The notes beneath the pieces were generated by a model, which worked only from the letters and a program-made list of their open reading frames with translations, did not search any database and had not been told where the DNA came from. A stretch of DNA of 49,804 bases from Thermodesulfobacteriota bacterium (GTDB lineage: Bacteria > Desulfobacterota_D > UBA1144 > Nemesobacterales > CSP1-2): the NCBI GenBank assembly GCA_035559815.1, contig DATMAT010000003.1, positions 1 through 49,804 on the forward strand, read 5' to 3'. A program made the position numbers and the translations under genes. Shown here piece by piece: positions 18,039-27,800 of this stretch (positions within the stretch are counted from its first letter, which is position 1; each line of letters begins with the position of its first letter).

Positions 18039-18354
18039 AATCACCTCCCGAGTAATCTAAGATATTTGTACTTGCCATTTTTGTGGAAATAAAGCTTAAC
18101 ACAATATGCGTTAATGTTGGGGTAATCGTCCTACCGAACTCACGACGGAATCCTGGTGATTGACTATTCAATGGATCTTACCTTAAGGCAAACACAAGGT
18201 TTCTCCCTAGAGAATTCCACAAGATATCAAGAGAAAAGAACGTGATAAAAATTGGTCTGTTGGTTTAAGTGACAATGGTAGCGATAAGATTGGTTAAATT
18301 TGACCAAATAAGCTAACCACTAAGGCTCTTTTGGGAATAAAGCCTCTAAGCTAA
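18039..18354. other. Gap without a supported gene
   Basis: No open frame, RNA fold or repeat is evident. It must hold the promoter of the aldo/keto reductase gene, but no clear hexamers stand out. Confidence 0.4.
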
Positions 18355-19575
18355 TTAATCTCTTTGGTTCATCAATACCTTGTTTCTCCTCATGGGGTCA
18401 ATTGACTCTTGATAAATTAGAGCCCCTTCTGCAAGACCCCTGGCCTCAAGAACACGAACAAGATTCCGGTGCGCAAGTTCGTCATCAGGATTAATGTCAA
18501 TAGCTTTTTTAAACGCCTCTAACGCTTCGTCAGTTTTACCCATCTCAATCAAAGCGCGGCCCAGGTTTGTGTACGCCTCTCCAAAGTTTGGGTTAAGTTC
18601 GATTGTCTTTTTAAGCTCCTCTATCCCCTCTTTAATCTTTCCATCGAGTAACAAAAGAGTTCCTAGGTTATAATGGAAAAGAGCATTATTTGGGTCAGTC
18701 CCGACTGCTTTTTTGTATTCCCTCACGGCTTTGTCTATTTCTCCATTTTGCAACAAAGCATTAGCAAGGTTGCTACGAGCAAGGTTGTTATTCGGGTCAA
18801 TCTCAACTGATTTTTTGTATATCTTTATTGCTTCTTCTATCTTTCCTTTACCTGCCAGAGCGTATCCAAGGTTATTATAGGCAATTGCGTTCTCAGGACT
18901 AAGCTCAACCGTACGTCTAAAGTGATAAATGGCCTTTTCATGGTTACCACTGGCTAAATAGGCAGTCCCTAAGTCATTATGAACCAGAGGTAAATCTGGG
19001 TTCAAATCGAGGGCTTTTCTTATGTATTCACTTTCCGGGTCCTTACTCGTAGATTTCCAGAGTATAAAATATGCTTCTGCATCACTTGGATTCATCTCTA
19101 GAGCCCTCATTGCTTCACTCTTGGCCTCATCATTCATACCCAAGGCATAATAGCTTGTGGCCAAGGCGCGATGGGAGTGATATGAGTTTGGTGCTAACTG
19201 GACAGCCTTTAGGCTGTACTGAAGAGAATCATAAGAGGCCCCGCACTCCCCAACTTGCTCTTCAGAACCTATCCAAAATGAGTAAGTCTCTCCAAGTCCG
19301 GCATAAGCAGGTGCATATTTTTCATCTACCTCCAGCGCCTTTTTATACCAATTTATCGCATTCTCATATCCCATAGGTGTTGAAAGCAAATAAGCGTTTC
19401 TTCCCTTCACAAAGTACTCGTATGCACTTGATTTCTTGAAATCGGTGTCATTGATCATATTGTTAAGGCTCATATTATTAGAAGAATACCCATTCCCTAA
19501 GATGGGATGAAGCAATAAAAGAAAAGTGAGAATTCCACCAAAAAAACCAAATCTACCAATTCTCTGTACCCACAT
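18355..19575 (-). CDS. Secreted tetratricopeptide (TPR) repeat protein
   Basis: The 406-residue protein starts with a signal peptide (hydrophobic 9-27). From about 50 to 385 it consists of 34-residue TPR units, with the pattern A-x-x-x-L-G-x-x-Y ... A-I-x-x-Y-x-K-A-V-E-I-D-P-N-N repeated about nine times. TPR solenoids bind other proteins; nothing shows the partner. GGAGG lies 8 bases upstream of the ATG. It is monocistronic, facing away from the efflux operon that starts after 19.9 kb. Confidence 0.9.
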   Translation of the reverse strand: MWVQRIGRFGFFGGILTFLLLLHPILGNGYSSNNMSLNNMINDTDFKKSSAYEYFVKGRNAYLLSTPMGYENAINWYKKALEVDEKYAPAYAGLGETYSFWIGSEEQVGECGASYDSLQYSLKAVQLAPNSYHSHRALATSYYALGMNDEAKSEAMRALEMNPSDAEAYFILWKSTSKDPESEYIRKALDLNPDLPLVHNDLGTAYLASGNHEKAIYHFRRTVELSPENAIAYNNLGYALAGKGKIEEAIKIYKKSVEIDPNNNLARSNLANALLQNGEIDKAVREYKKAVGTDPNNALFHYNLGTLLLLDGKIKEGIEELKKTIELNPNFGEAYTNLGRALIEMGKTDEALEAFKKAIDINPDDELAHRNLVRVLEARGLAEGALIYQESIDPMRRNKVLMNQRD

Positions 19576-19914
19576 ATCTGTCCCTCCTTGGCCTTACAAA
19601 ACCCCGACCCATTCCAAAAAGGTCTCTTAGGCTGTATGAGTGCAAAAGCTATGCCAGATTTTTAATCAGGATTTTGCCTACATTTGTTCAAGAATTCCTC
19701 TTCAACTGCACAAAAAGCGGTCATCAGTGGTTAGTTACTAAGCACACTTATACCACCCAATCTTTTAGACCAGTTTTGACTAGATTAATGCTTCATCCCA
19801 GGACCCCAGTTGTGCGGCCTTTGCTAAAACCATATATATCGTTTATGGGGTAAAAGACACAATTTCCTCGATGAAAAGATCGGGAATCTTATTACAGAAT
19901 CTTATTACGTGATA

Positions 19915-19947
19915 TTGACATCAAAGTTTAAAGCGATATGTTATAAT
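19915..19947 (+). promoter_or_regulatory. Promoter upstream of the first small exported protein
   Basis: TTGACA (19915-19920) can pair with TATGTT (19937-19942, 16-bp spacer) or with a perfect TATAAT (19942-19947, 21-bp spacer). A long spacer of the second kind would need an activator. Transcription would start within a few bases of ATG 19959, so the leader is very short. The gap 19576-19914 shows nothing else. Confidence 0.5.
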
Positions 19948-19958
19948 TGTACCAAGCA

Positions 19959-20348
19959 ATGAAATACCTAAGCCTTTTATTAGTTTCCAGTGTGTTCTTC
20001 TGCTATACGGGTATTTGTTACGCCTTATACGCCTCTCTCACCCCAAATATAATGAAAACAAGTTGTCATACATCCCATCAGGATAAGGTTCCCAAAACTG
20101 ATGCCACCACTTATTCATACAATAACCCAGATTCCGAAATGAATCAGATCGGTATGTGTCAGGATGCGCTTCTAAGTGCGCACAATAGTTACGACCTTAA
20201 TCTAAAAGACACCCTTTTATACTCTCTTGTAGTAAACTTACCAAGCATAAAGATTAATAAACCTTTCAATTCTCTTTTGGACTCAGAAACAAACAGGGAA
20301 TACCGGCCACCCGATTTATTCATCTTAAATTCCAGCCTTTTACTATAA
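19959..20348 (+). CDS. Small exported protein, paralog A (possible metal-responsive leader ORF)
   Basis: I cannot name the family. The 129-residue protein has a signal peptide or membrane anchor (S-L-L-L-V-S-S-V-F-F-C-Y-T-G-I-C), a hydrophilic middle with a Cys-His patch (T-S-C-H-T-S-H), then S-E-M-x6-C-Q-D-A-L, and a C-terminus R-P-P-D-L-F-I-L-N-S-S-L-L-L. Paralog B at 35012-35404 shares the F-C-Y-T-G-I anchor, S-E-M ... C-x-D, and the same ending. Both lie ahead of a secreted-protein gene with an AGTGGT hairpin in between. The general shape (short, exported, Cys/His, R-P-P near the end) recalls CopL/DUF2946-type proteins linked to copper; that link is inference. Confidence 0.7.
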   Translation: MKYLSLLLVSSVFFCYTGICYALYASLTPNIMKTSCHTSHQDKVPKTDATTYSYNNPDSEMNQIGMCQDALLSAHNSYDLNLKDTLLYSLVVNLPSIKINKPFNSLLDSETNREYRPPDLFILNSSLLL

Positions 20349-20365
20349 TAGCCAATCATAGTCCT

Positions 20366-20435
20366 GCTTCTGCCTAGTGGTATAACGCCCAATAATACCA
20401 CTATTTTGCCTTTAACCTTATCCTTCGGCAGAAGC
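20366..20435 (+). promoter_or_regulatory. Two nested stems between paralog A and the lipoprotein gene
   Basis: The inner stem TAGTGGTA/TACCACTA (20375-20382/20396-20403) is followed by ATTTTG. The outer stem GCTTCTGCC/GGCAGAAGC (20366-20374/20427-20435) encloses it. It starts 18 bases after the stop of paralog A and ends 52 bases before the next start codon. It could be an attenuator or a partial terminator controlling the downstream operon. Confidence 0.6.
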
Positions 20436-20486
20436 CAGGCCACCGATAAATCCATTCGAAAAATCGAGAATAGGAGGTATAAAGCC

Positions 20487-20918
20487 ATGAGGAGATATGG
20501 TAGTGGCAAAAAAATGATTTGGGGACTCATCTTGTCTGTCCTATTGATTCCCCTATTTATAACCGCTTGTGCCCAGACGAAAGGAGAGTTCGTTAAGATT
20601 AGCACTGACATTTATCCGCCAAAGTCAGAGGCGCAAGAGATTCTAGTTACTAGGAGTGATGCCTACAGGCCTTACAAAGAGATTGGCATTGTGAAAGCAG
20701 AGGGAAATCAACATACCGATGAGGCGGCATGCCTTGCGAAAATAAGCCAGATTGCCAGAGAATCTGGAGCAGATGCGGTTATAAAGGCCCATGTAGAACA
20801 AAGGGAGAGATTAGTTTCCAGGCAACTCACGGCAGATAAGCTTCGTAGAACCGTGAAATATAAAGTCAAAGAACCGGTTTGTGAGGGAACTGCGGTTGTT
20901 TTCACGAATAACGTATGA
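20487..20918 (+). CDS. Lipoprotein of unknown function, first gene of the efflux cluster
   Basis: The 143-residue protein has a lipoprotein signal ending L-F-I-T-A-C. The mature part contains Y-K-E-I-G-I-V-K-A-E-G and, after a Cys-containing helix, E-S-G-A-D-A-V-I-K-A-H-V-E. This resembles the fold of YbjQ-like or DUF4156-like lipoproteins (strand, helix, G-A-x-A-V-I strand). AGGAGG lies 9 bases before ATG 20487; the open frame upstream is not used. A strong terminator follows directly, so it may be transcribed apart from the pump genes. Function is unknown; envelope stress or metal response is suggested only by position. Confidence 0.65.
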   Translation: MRRYGSGKKMIWGLILSVLLIPLFITACAQTKGEFVKISTDIYPPKSEAQEILVTRSDAYRPYKEIGIVKAEGNQHTDEAACLAKISQIARESGADAVIKAHVEQRERLVSRQLTADKLRRTVKYKVKEPVCEGTAVVFTNNV

Positions 20919-20927
20919 ATAAGCAAC

Positions 20928-20974
20928 AAAGGCTCTTCCCCTGAGCAAATTTTGGGAAGAGCCTTTCGCTTTTA
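20928..20974 (+). terminator. Rho-independent terminator
   Basis: A perfect 13-bp stem, AAAGGCTCTTCCC with GGGAAGAGCCTTT (20928-20940/20954-20966), is followed by CGCTTTTA. It separates the lipoprotein gene from the next secreted-protein gene. Confidence 0.85.
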
Positions 20975-21030
20975 TGAAGCAAGAGATTGAAAAGAAAATC
21001 AAAATTTCTACAAGAAGGAGACAACAAACA

Positions 21031-21408
21031 ATGGTCAATACTCGCAAATCAATCGTGATTTTAGGAATGGGATTGTTTTTATTGTCTTTTTCCAATGCTT
21101 TTGGTGAATCAATGCCTGCTAAAGAAGTAACGATTAAAGGCACAGTAATAGAGCCCTTTTGTTTGATAACTATGAATATGAAAGGAGAGGGTCATAGGGA
21201 ATGCGCTGTAAGTTGCGCTAAGGCCGGGATGAGCCTGGCAATCATTGATGAGAACGGAAAGATTTACCCAATCCTATCAAAAGAAGCTGTTACCAACCCG
21301 AATCAAACAGTTCTCGATTATGTCGAAAAACCAATAACCGTTAACGGGACTCTCTTCGAAAGCGGAGGAGTCAGCTACGTCATGGTTAAAGAGGTCAAGA
21401 GTAGTTAA
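21031..21408 (+). CDS. Small secreted OB-like protein with Cys pair
   Basis: The 125-residue protein has a signal peptide (I-V-I-L-G-M-G-L-F-L-L-S-F-S-N-A-F-G). The mature domain reads I-K-G-T-V-I-E-P-F-C ... G-H-R-E-C-A-V-S-C-A-K-A-G-M-S-L-A-I-I-D-E-N-G-K-I-Y and closes with I-T-V-N-G-T-L-F-E-S-G-G. This pattern recurs in uncharacterised exported proteins of many diderms; three Cys (C, C-x3-C) and a His could bind a metal or haem. AAGGAG 10 bases upstream selects ATG 21031. It precedes cusCBA in the same direction. Confidence 0.7.
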   Translation: MVNTRKSIVILGMGLFLLSFSNAFGESMPAKEVTIKGTVIEPFCLITMNMKGEGHRECAVSCAKAGMSLAIIDENGKIYPILSKEAVTNPNQTVLDYVEKPITVNGTLFESGGVSYVMVKEVKSS

Positions 21409-21440
21409 TTCCTATTTTAACAAAAAAGGAGGTGATTAGC

Positions 21441-21800
21441 GTGCTTAAGAAAACGTCAAGTTTAGTAACAGTATTGATGGCAACCTTACTAATTGTCTCC
21501 CTCATCTCTGGTGTTATCGGCAAGGCTTCCGAAGAGGAAGAGATAAGCCAATTAATAGAGACCGCTTCAACCCCAGAAGATCATATGAAAATTGCCGGAT
21601 TCTACGAGAAGGAGGCGGCAAAACTAGAGCAGAGAGCAAACTCCCATGCCGCTATGGCTGATGCCTACAGGAGAAGGACTAAGCCTATTCCCGGCATGGT
21701 TCAACACTGCTCAAATCTGTCGCAGAAATATAAAGACTCAGCGGAGGAATATAGAGCAATGGCATCAGAGCATACGAAAATGGCCCAGGAACTGCAATAG
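21441..21800 (+). CDS. Small secreted helical protein, unknown
   Basis: The 119-residue protein has a signal peptide (about 5-26), then an all-helical mature part: S-T-P-E-D-H-M-K-I-A-G-F-Y-E-K-E-A-A-K-L-E, M-V-Q-H-C-S-N-L, and a final Y-K-D-S-A-E-E-Y-R-A-M-A-S-E-H-T-K-M-A-Q-E-L. Conserved His/Cys/Met in an antiparallel helix pair hint at a four-helix-type metal binder, but that is inference. AGGAGG with 8 bases to GTG 21441 sets the start. It sits 77 bp upstream of cusC. Confidence 0.65.
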   Translation: MLKKTSSLVTVLMATLLIVSLISGVIGKASEEEEISQLIETASTPEDHMKIAGFYEKEAAKLEQRANSHAAMADAYRRRTKPIPGMVQHCSNLSQKYKDSAEEYRAMASEHTKMAQELQ

Positions 21801-21877
21801 AAGTATCAAGGGCTTTCCCAGGCATGGTGAAAAACCTGCCTGGGTAGCCTCATGACCTTGGTTAACGGAGGTTGAAG

Positions 21878-23137
21878 ATGAAATTAATGCTTTTAGCAGT
21901 AGCTCTCATGATTCTCGGCGTAGTAAATGCATCCACCGAAGAAGAGACTACATCACTGGAGTCTCTGGTCGAGGAAGCCTTACAAAACAATCCGGAGATA
22001 AAGGCGGCAAAGGCCAGGTGGGAAGCCTCTGTAAAACGCCCGTCTCAGGAAGGATCTCTTCCTGACCCGATGATTGGAGTTACATGGAGAAATGTACAGT
22101 TTGATCGTATAACCCTAACCGAAGACCCGGACAGCATGCTCATGTTCTCATTCTCCCAAGAATTCCCCTTCCCAGGGAAACTTTCACTCAAGGAAAAAAT
22201 AGCCGGTGAAGAGGCAAACGCTGAGGAGAAATCCTATGAAGCTACAACCAGAAAAATAGTTGCGGACCTCAAAGAGGCCTACTATGACTGGTATCTAGTA
22301 GATAAGACCATAGAACTGACCAAAAGGAACAAAGAGCTTCTAGAGAGTTTTGTGAAAATAGCCGAAGCTAAATACGAAGTAGGTATGGGAATTCAGCAGG
22401 ACGTGCTGAAAGCACAGGTGGAATTATCAAAATTCATCGAGCAGCTTGAAATCCTCGATGCGAGAAAAGGAGTGGTAGAGGCCAGGTTAAGAAGTATTGT
22501 AAATCGTCCTGCCGATTCGCCTTTGGGCAATCCAGGAACCCTAGAGGAATCGACAAAACCTTTGAATACAGACGAGCTTTACCAGCTGGCTCAGGATAAT
22601 GCTCCGCTCCTTAAGATGAGAGAGAAGCAGATTGTTCGAGAAGAGCAAGCCCTAAATCTGGCTAAAAGGGAATATTATCCGGACTTTGCTATAGAGGTCG
22701 GGCCTGGAATCATGGGGATGGAGGACAACGGAGTACAGGGGGTGTGGGAAGTAACACTTGGATTAAGAGTCCCACTCTACTTTTGGCGGAAGCAGAGGTT
22801 CGGAGTCGAGGAAGCGGCAGCACAGCTCAACGCGGCTAAGGATGACTACTCTAGTACAAAACAACTCTTACTGTTTGGCATAAAGGACAAATATCTAACT
22901 GCGAAAACTGCAGAGAACCTTTTAAGGCTCTATAAGGAGGGAATAATTCCACAGTCTAAGACGTCGCTGGAATCAGCGGTTTCGGCTTATCAGGTTGGGA
23001 AGGTCGACTTCCTAACTCTCCTGAATAATCTCGTAACCCTATTCAATTTTGAGATCGAGTACCACAGACAGCTTGCCGAATACCAAAAGGCCATTGCAAG
23101 ACTAGAGGAAATCATTGGGGTGGAGTTGATGAAATGA
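21878..23137 (+). CDS. TolC-family outer-membrane efflux protein (CusC/CzcC-like)
   Basis: The 419-residue protein has a signal peptide, then two outer-membrane-efflux repeats: S-L-E-S-L-V-E-E-A-L-Q-N-N-P-E-I-K-A-A near 28, a matching L-A-Q-D-N-A-P-L-L-K-M-R near 245, and long coiled-coil helices between. Trimers of this family form the outer channel of tripartite pumps; here it should receive Cu/Ag from CusA-CusB. GGAGG sits 6 bases before ATG 21878. A short palindromic repeat and 168 bp separate it from cusB. Confidence 0.9.
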   Translation: MKLMLLAVALMILGVVNASTEEETTSLESLVEEALQNNPEIKAAKARWEASVKRPSQEGSLPDPMIGVTWRNVQFDRITLTEDPDSMLMFSFSQEFPFPGKLSLKEKIAGEEANAEEKSYEATTRKIVADLKEAYYDWYLVDKTIELTKRNKELLESFVKIAEAKYEVGMGIQQDVLKAQVELSKFIEQLEILDARKGVVEARLRSIVNRPADSPLGNPGTLEESTKPLNTDELYQLAQDNAPLLKMREKQIVREEQALNLAKREYYPDFAIEVGPGIMGMEDNGVQGVWEVTLGLRVPLYFWRKQRFGVEEAAAQLNAAKDDYSSTKQLLLFGIKDKYLTAKTAENLLRLYKEGIIPQSKTSLESAVSAYQVGKVDFLTLLNNLVTLFNFEIEYHRQLAEYQKAIARLEEIIGVELMK

Positions 23138-23212
23138 TTATCAAGTGATGATTTTATGGAAATAATGAGGTACCACGTCACTAAAGATGGTTCGTAATGG
23201 CAAAGCAAAAAT

Positions 23213-23278
23213 GTCATTGCGAGTAGTGAAGCAACGAAGCAATCCGAAGATTAGATTCCTCGCTTCACTCGGAATGAC
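23213..23278. repeat. Palindromic repeat (GTCATTGCGAG family) between cusC and cusB
   Basis: Starts GTCATTGCGA and ends GGAATGAC, with a central inverted GAAGCAA...TTCGC/CGCTTC core. It is related to 49661-49728 and 5991-6054. Confidence 0.8.
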
Positions 23279-23305
23279 AAGAAGTTATGGTAGGAGGGTA
23301 GCAAA

Positions 23306-24811
23306 ATGACAAAAGAAAAAAGAAAAACGATATTTAAAGCTGGCTTAACCTTGGTCCTTTTCGTACTGATATTTCTCGGTCTATATAGCTACGGCTACAA
23401 GATTCCAGTTATAAACCAAATCCCATTTCTTTCTACGAAACACGAACATCAATATAGACCTGTCTTTAGTGAAGAGGGAGAAATCGAATACTGGACTTGC
23501 ACCATGCACCCATCGGTAAAATTAAAGGACCCGGGTACCTGTCCCCTATGCGGTATGGATTTAGTACCGGTGAAGAAGAAAGAGATTACCCAGAGGGAAA
23601 CAGAATCAGAGAAGATGGAAGGTATGGAGGGAATGCCAGGAATGGGTGGTATGCAAGGGATGCAGGGTATGCCCGGTATGGGAGATACGAGCAAAACTAA
23701 AGATGCTCAGTCAAAATCAGCATTCACTGTAAGCCCTCAAAGACAGCAACTAATCGGCGTAAAAACAGAACCGGCTAAGGTGAGGCCTATGAAAAAGGTA
23801 ATACGTACTGTAGGGATAGTAGAGTTAGATGAGACCAAGATTAAGGATGTTAACACCAAAATAAGCGGCTGGATTGATAAAGTGTTCGTCGATTTTAAGT
23901 GGGAGCACGTAAAAAAAGGAGAGCCACTCTTCTCAATCTACAGCCCTGAGCTTGTATCCACCCAGGAGGAATACCTCCTTGCCCTCAGGTCTAAAAAAAT
24001 TCTGGGCGATAGTCAGTTTGCTGAAATAGCAAGCAGTGCTAATTCCCTTCTGGAGGCGTCCCGCACAAGGCTTTTACTTTGGGACATTTCGGAAGATCAA
24101 ATTAGAAAGATAGAGAGAACGGGTAAAGTAAGTAAGAGCCTAACTATCCATTCACCGGCCACAGGTTTCGTCACAGAAAAGAATGTATTCGAGAACATGT
24201 ATGTGGAACCTAACACCAAAGCCTACACGATTGCAGACCATAGCGTAGTCTGGGTCGATGCGGACATATACGAGAATGAAATCTCTTTAGTTAAGTTAGG
24301 ACAGGAGGCTAAAATGACGGTGGCCTCACTTCCGGGTGAAGAGTTTCCAGGAAAGATAATTTACATCTTACCCCACCTTATGCCAGAGACCAGGACAATA
24401 AAGGTTCGCTTCGGGTTTCCAAATCCCGATTTAAAGCTACTTCCCCAAATGTATGCCAATGTAGAGCTTGAAATACCCCTAGGAGAAAGATTAACCGTCG
24501 CAGAGAGTGCAGTTCTACGAACAGGAAAACAAGACCTTGTTTTCGTGGATAAAGGCGAAGGAAATATGGAGATAAGAAGAATCGAGCTAGGTCAAAATAC
24601 CGATGGAATGTATGAGGTTCTAGGAGGACTGAAGGAGGGAGAAAAGGTAGTTTCACGCGCTAACTTCCTGATTGATGCAGAGAGTAAAATCCAGGCCGCC
24701 GTAGCTACCTGGGAGAAAGATACAGATGGCAATGATGAGGCAATATATGAGATGGAATTTCTCAAAGAAAATGGCGATGCAGAAAAGGATAAACAAAAAC
24801 ATGTTCACTGA
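23306..24811 (+). CDS. cusB: CusB-type periplasmic adaptor with heavy-metal-binding domain
   Basis: The 501-residue membrane fusion protein has a TM anchor (about 10-28). A heavy-metal-binding domain follows (W-T-C65-T-M-H68-P ... G-T-C79-P-L-C82-G-M-D-L), then a Met-rich stretch (103-127: repeated G-M / G-M-P-G-M) and the adaptor core: barrel-sandwich hybrid near 185-300, beta-barrel, and membrane-proximal domain. The Cys/His/Met residues should collect Cu(I) or Ag(I) in the periplasm and hand it to CusA. GGAGGG lies 7 bases before the ATG. cusB-cusA are 62 bp apart with a palindrome in the spacer. Confidence 0.92.
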   Translation: MTKEKRKTIFKAGLTLVLFVLIFLGLYSYGYKIPVINQIPFLSTKHEHQYRPVFSEEGEIEYWTCTMHPSVKLKDPGTCPLCGMDLVPVKKKEITQRETESEKMEGMEGMPGMGGMQGMQGMPGMGDTSKTKDAQSKSAFTVSPQRQQLIGVKTEPAKVRPMKKVIRTVGIVELDETKIKDVNTKISGWIDKVFVDFKWEHVKKGEPLFSIYSPELVSTQEEYLLALRSKKILGDSQFAEIASSANSLLEASRTRLLLWDISEDQIRKIERTGKVSKSLTIHSPATGFVTEKNVFENMYVEPNTKAYTIADHSVVWVDADIYENEISLVKLGQEAKMTVASLPGEEFPGKIIYILPHLMPETRTIKVRFGFPNPDLKLLPQMYANVELEIPLGERLTVAESAVLRTGKQDLVFVDKGEGNMEIRRIELGQNTDGMYEVLGGLKEGEKVVSRANFLIDAESKIQAAVATWEKDTDGNDEAIYEMEFLKENGDAEKDKQKHVH

Positions 24812-24819
24812 TCTGTATT

Positions 24820-24847
24820 GTACAGACGCATTGCAATGCGTCTCTAC
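24820..24847. repeat. 28-bp palindromic repeat in the cusB-cusA spacer
   Basis: The core is the perfect 20-base palindrome AGACGCATTGCAATGCGTCT (24824-24843), with near-matching GTAC/CTAC ends. This type of unit is widely dispersed in bacterial intergenic DNA. Confidence 0.8.
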
Positions 24848-24873
24848 ATTTAAAAACAAACAGGAAAGGGAAA

Positions 24874-27800
24874 ATGATAGAAAAAATAATCGAATACACT
24901 GCTAAAAACAGATTCTTAACAATAGTCCTTGTGCTCTTCATTGCCACATGGGGCTACTGGGCTATGAAGAACACTCCGCTCGATGCTATCCCGGATCTCT
25001 CGGATGTGCAGGTAATTGTCTTTACAGAGTGGGAGGGAAGAAGCCCTGATCTTGTCGAAGACCAGATTACATACCCGATTGCCACCACAATGATCGCTGC
25101 TCCCAAAGTGAGATATGTACGTGGACAGTCCATGTTCGGCTTCTCCTTTATCTATATTATCTTCGAGGATGGAACCGATATCTATTGGGCAAGAAGCCGG
25201 GTTCTTGAATACCTGAATGAAGTTACCGGTCAACTTCCGGAGGGAGTTACTCCGAAACTGGGTCCTGATGCGACAGGCGTAGGATGGGTTTTTGAATATG
25301 CCCTTGTTGATGAGACCGGAAAGCACGATTTAGCGGAGCTTCGTTCTTTCCAAGATTGGTATCTCCGTTACTGGCTTGAGTCTGTTCCCGGAGTTGCAGA
25401 GGTAGCCAGTATAGGCGGTTTTGTAAAGCAATATCAGGTAGAGATTGACCCCAATAAACTCTTCGCTTACGGCATCCCTATGAACAAAGTTGTAGAAGCA
25501 ATTAGAACAAGTAACAACGACGTGGGAGGAAGGGTAGTAGAGTTTGCCGCGACCGAGTTCTTCGTAAGGGGCAGAGGGTACATAAAATCAGTAGAAGACA
25601 TAGAGAAAATTCCCGTAAGCACTGACGGAAACGGTACACCTGTCTATATACGAGATATTGCAAACGTGCAGTTAGGGCCAGATATAAGAAGAGGACTTGC
25701 AGAACTCGACGGAAAGGGAGAGACGGTTGGTGGAATCGTCGTCATGCGCTACGGTGAAAATGCTCTTGATGTTATAGAAGGTGTAAAGCAGAAAATAGAA
25801 AATATAAAACCCTCCCTGCCAGAGGGTGTAGAAATCATAACTACTTATGACCGTTCCGACCTCATTGAGCGCGCCATAGAAACTCTGAAGGTAAAGCTTT
25901 TTGAAGAGAGCATTATCGTAAGCCTGGTGATCATCATTTTCCTATTTCATTTTAGAAGTGCAATAGTTCCTATACTTACTATTCCACTTGCTGTCCTGAT
26001 GGCTTTTATTCCCATGTACTACATGAAGCTAACATCAAATATAATGTCTCTCGGCGGAATTGCCATTGCGATAGGGGCTATGGTGGATGCCTCTATAGTT
26101 CTGGTCGAAAACGTGCATAAGAGGCTCGAAAAGACTGTAGGGGCGAGGCATGCCTCGCCCCTACAAATAAAGATAGATGCGATGAAAGAGGTAGGCAAAC
26201 CGATTTTTTTCGCCCTTCTTGTCATAACAATCTCTTTCCTCCCTGTGTTTACACTGGAATACCAGGAGGGAAGGCTCTTTAAACCCCTTGCCTATACCAA
26301 GACCTTCTCCATGTTCTTCGCGTCCCTACTCGCCATAACTATAACCCCGGCTTTGATTATCCTTCTAATAAGAGGAAAGATTAAGCCCGAAGAAAAGAAT
26401 CCTATAAACCGGTTCCTCATTCGGATTTATAACCCCGTAGTGAACTTGGCTCTACGTTTTAAAAAGACGGTGATAGCGGTATCGGCTGTGATACTGCTCA
26501 TAACCGTTATTCCATTTCTAAGGCTCGGTTCCGAGTTTATGCCCCCGTTAAATGAGGGAACTATTCTCTATATGCCTACCGCTGTTCCCGGGATATCCAT
26601 AACAGAGGCAGCCAAGATTCTTCAGATCCAAGATAAGATGCTAATGCAGTTTCCGGAGGTAGAAAGGGTATTTGGAAAAATAGGACGCGCCGAAAGCCCG
26701 ACAGACCCTGCACCTCTCAGCATGGTAGAGACAGTTATTACACTAAAGCCAGAACACCAATGGCGGGAAGGAATGACCTGGGACAAGCTCATATCAGAGA
26801 TGAATCAAACGGTAAAAGTCCCAGGAATGGCAAACATATTCTGGATGCCTATACAAACCAGGAACGAAATGCTTTCTACCGGGTTCAGAAGTAACCTAGG
26901 AATTAAGGTTTTTGGTTCTGATCTTGAGACTATAGAAAAGATTGCGGTAGATATCGAACAGGCGTTGTCTAAAGTTCCTGGAACGAGAAGCGTGTTTGCA
27001 GAGAGGGTCACCGGTGGCTATTTCCTGGATTTTAAGATCAACCGGCAGCAGGCGGCAAGATATGGTCTTACTGTAGGTGATGTAGAAGAAATTATCGAAA
27101 CCTCTATAGGCGGTAAAAACATATCTCAAACAATAGAAGGACGGGAGAGATATCCGGTCAATGTCAGATACCAAAGGGAATTCAGAATGGACATTAAAGA
27201 GCTGGAAAGGGTGCTCGTACCAACCCCTGCCGGCGCACAGGTTCCTATATCACTCCTAGCCGACATGTACTTTAGTACCGGACCCTCTGAGATAAAAAGC
27301 GAGGACGCGCAGAGGGTCGGCTATGTATTTATTGATGTGGAAGGAAAGGACTATGAGGGTTATGTAAATAAGGCAAGAGAAATTATAGGGGAAAATGTCA
27401 AACTCGAGCCAGGCTACCATATAGAGTGGGCAGGGCAGTATCAATACCTACTCAGGGTCAAAGAGAAACTAAAATATATTATACCTCTCACTATCTTTAT
27501 CATTTTCCTCCTACTCTACATCAACTTTAACTCCGTAACTGAAACCCTGATCGTGCTTCTCTCGGTGCCATTCGCTCTAGTCGGCAGTATCTGGCTTCTC
27601 TATATTCTCGGTTACAACACCAGCGTTGCCGTCTGGGTCGGAATTATTGCCCTCGCCGGACTGGCCGCTCAAACCGGAGTGGTAATGATAATTTACCTAG
27701 ATGAGTTCTATGAGAAGATGGTCAAAGAAGGCAAAACGGGCTGGGATAACCTGGCAAAAGCAATACACGACGGAGCCGTTCAGAGAGTGCGCCCCAAAAT

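Noticed and set aside
20189-20611. 140-codon minus-strand frame with hydrophobic stretches
   Set aside because: It overlaps paralog A, the hairpin region and the lipoprotein start, and the hydrophobic parts are the complement of signal peptide codons.
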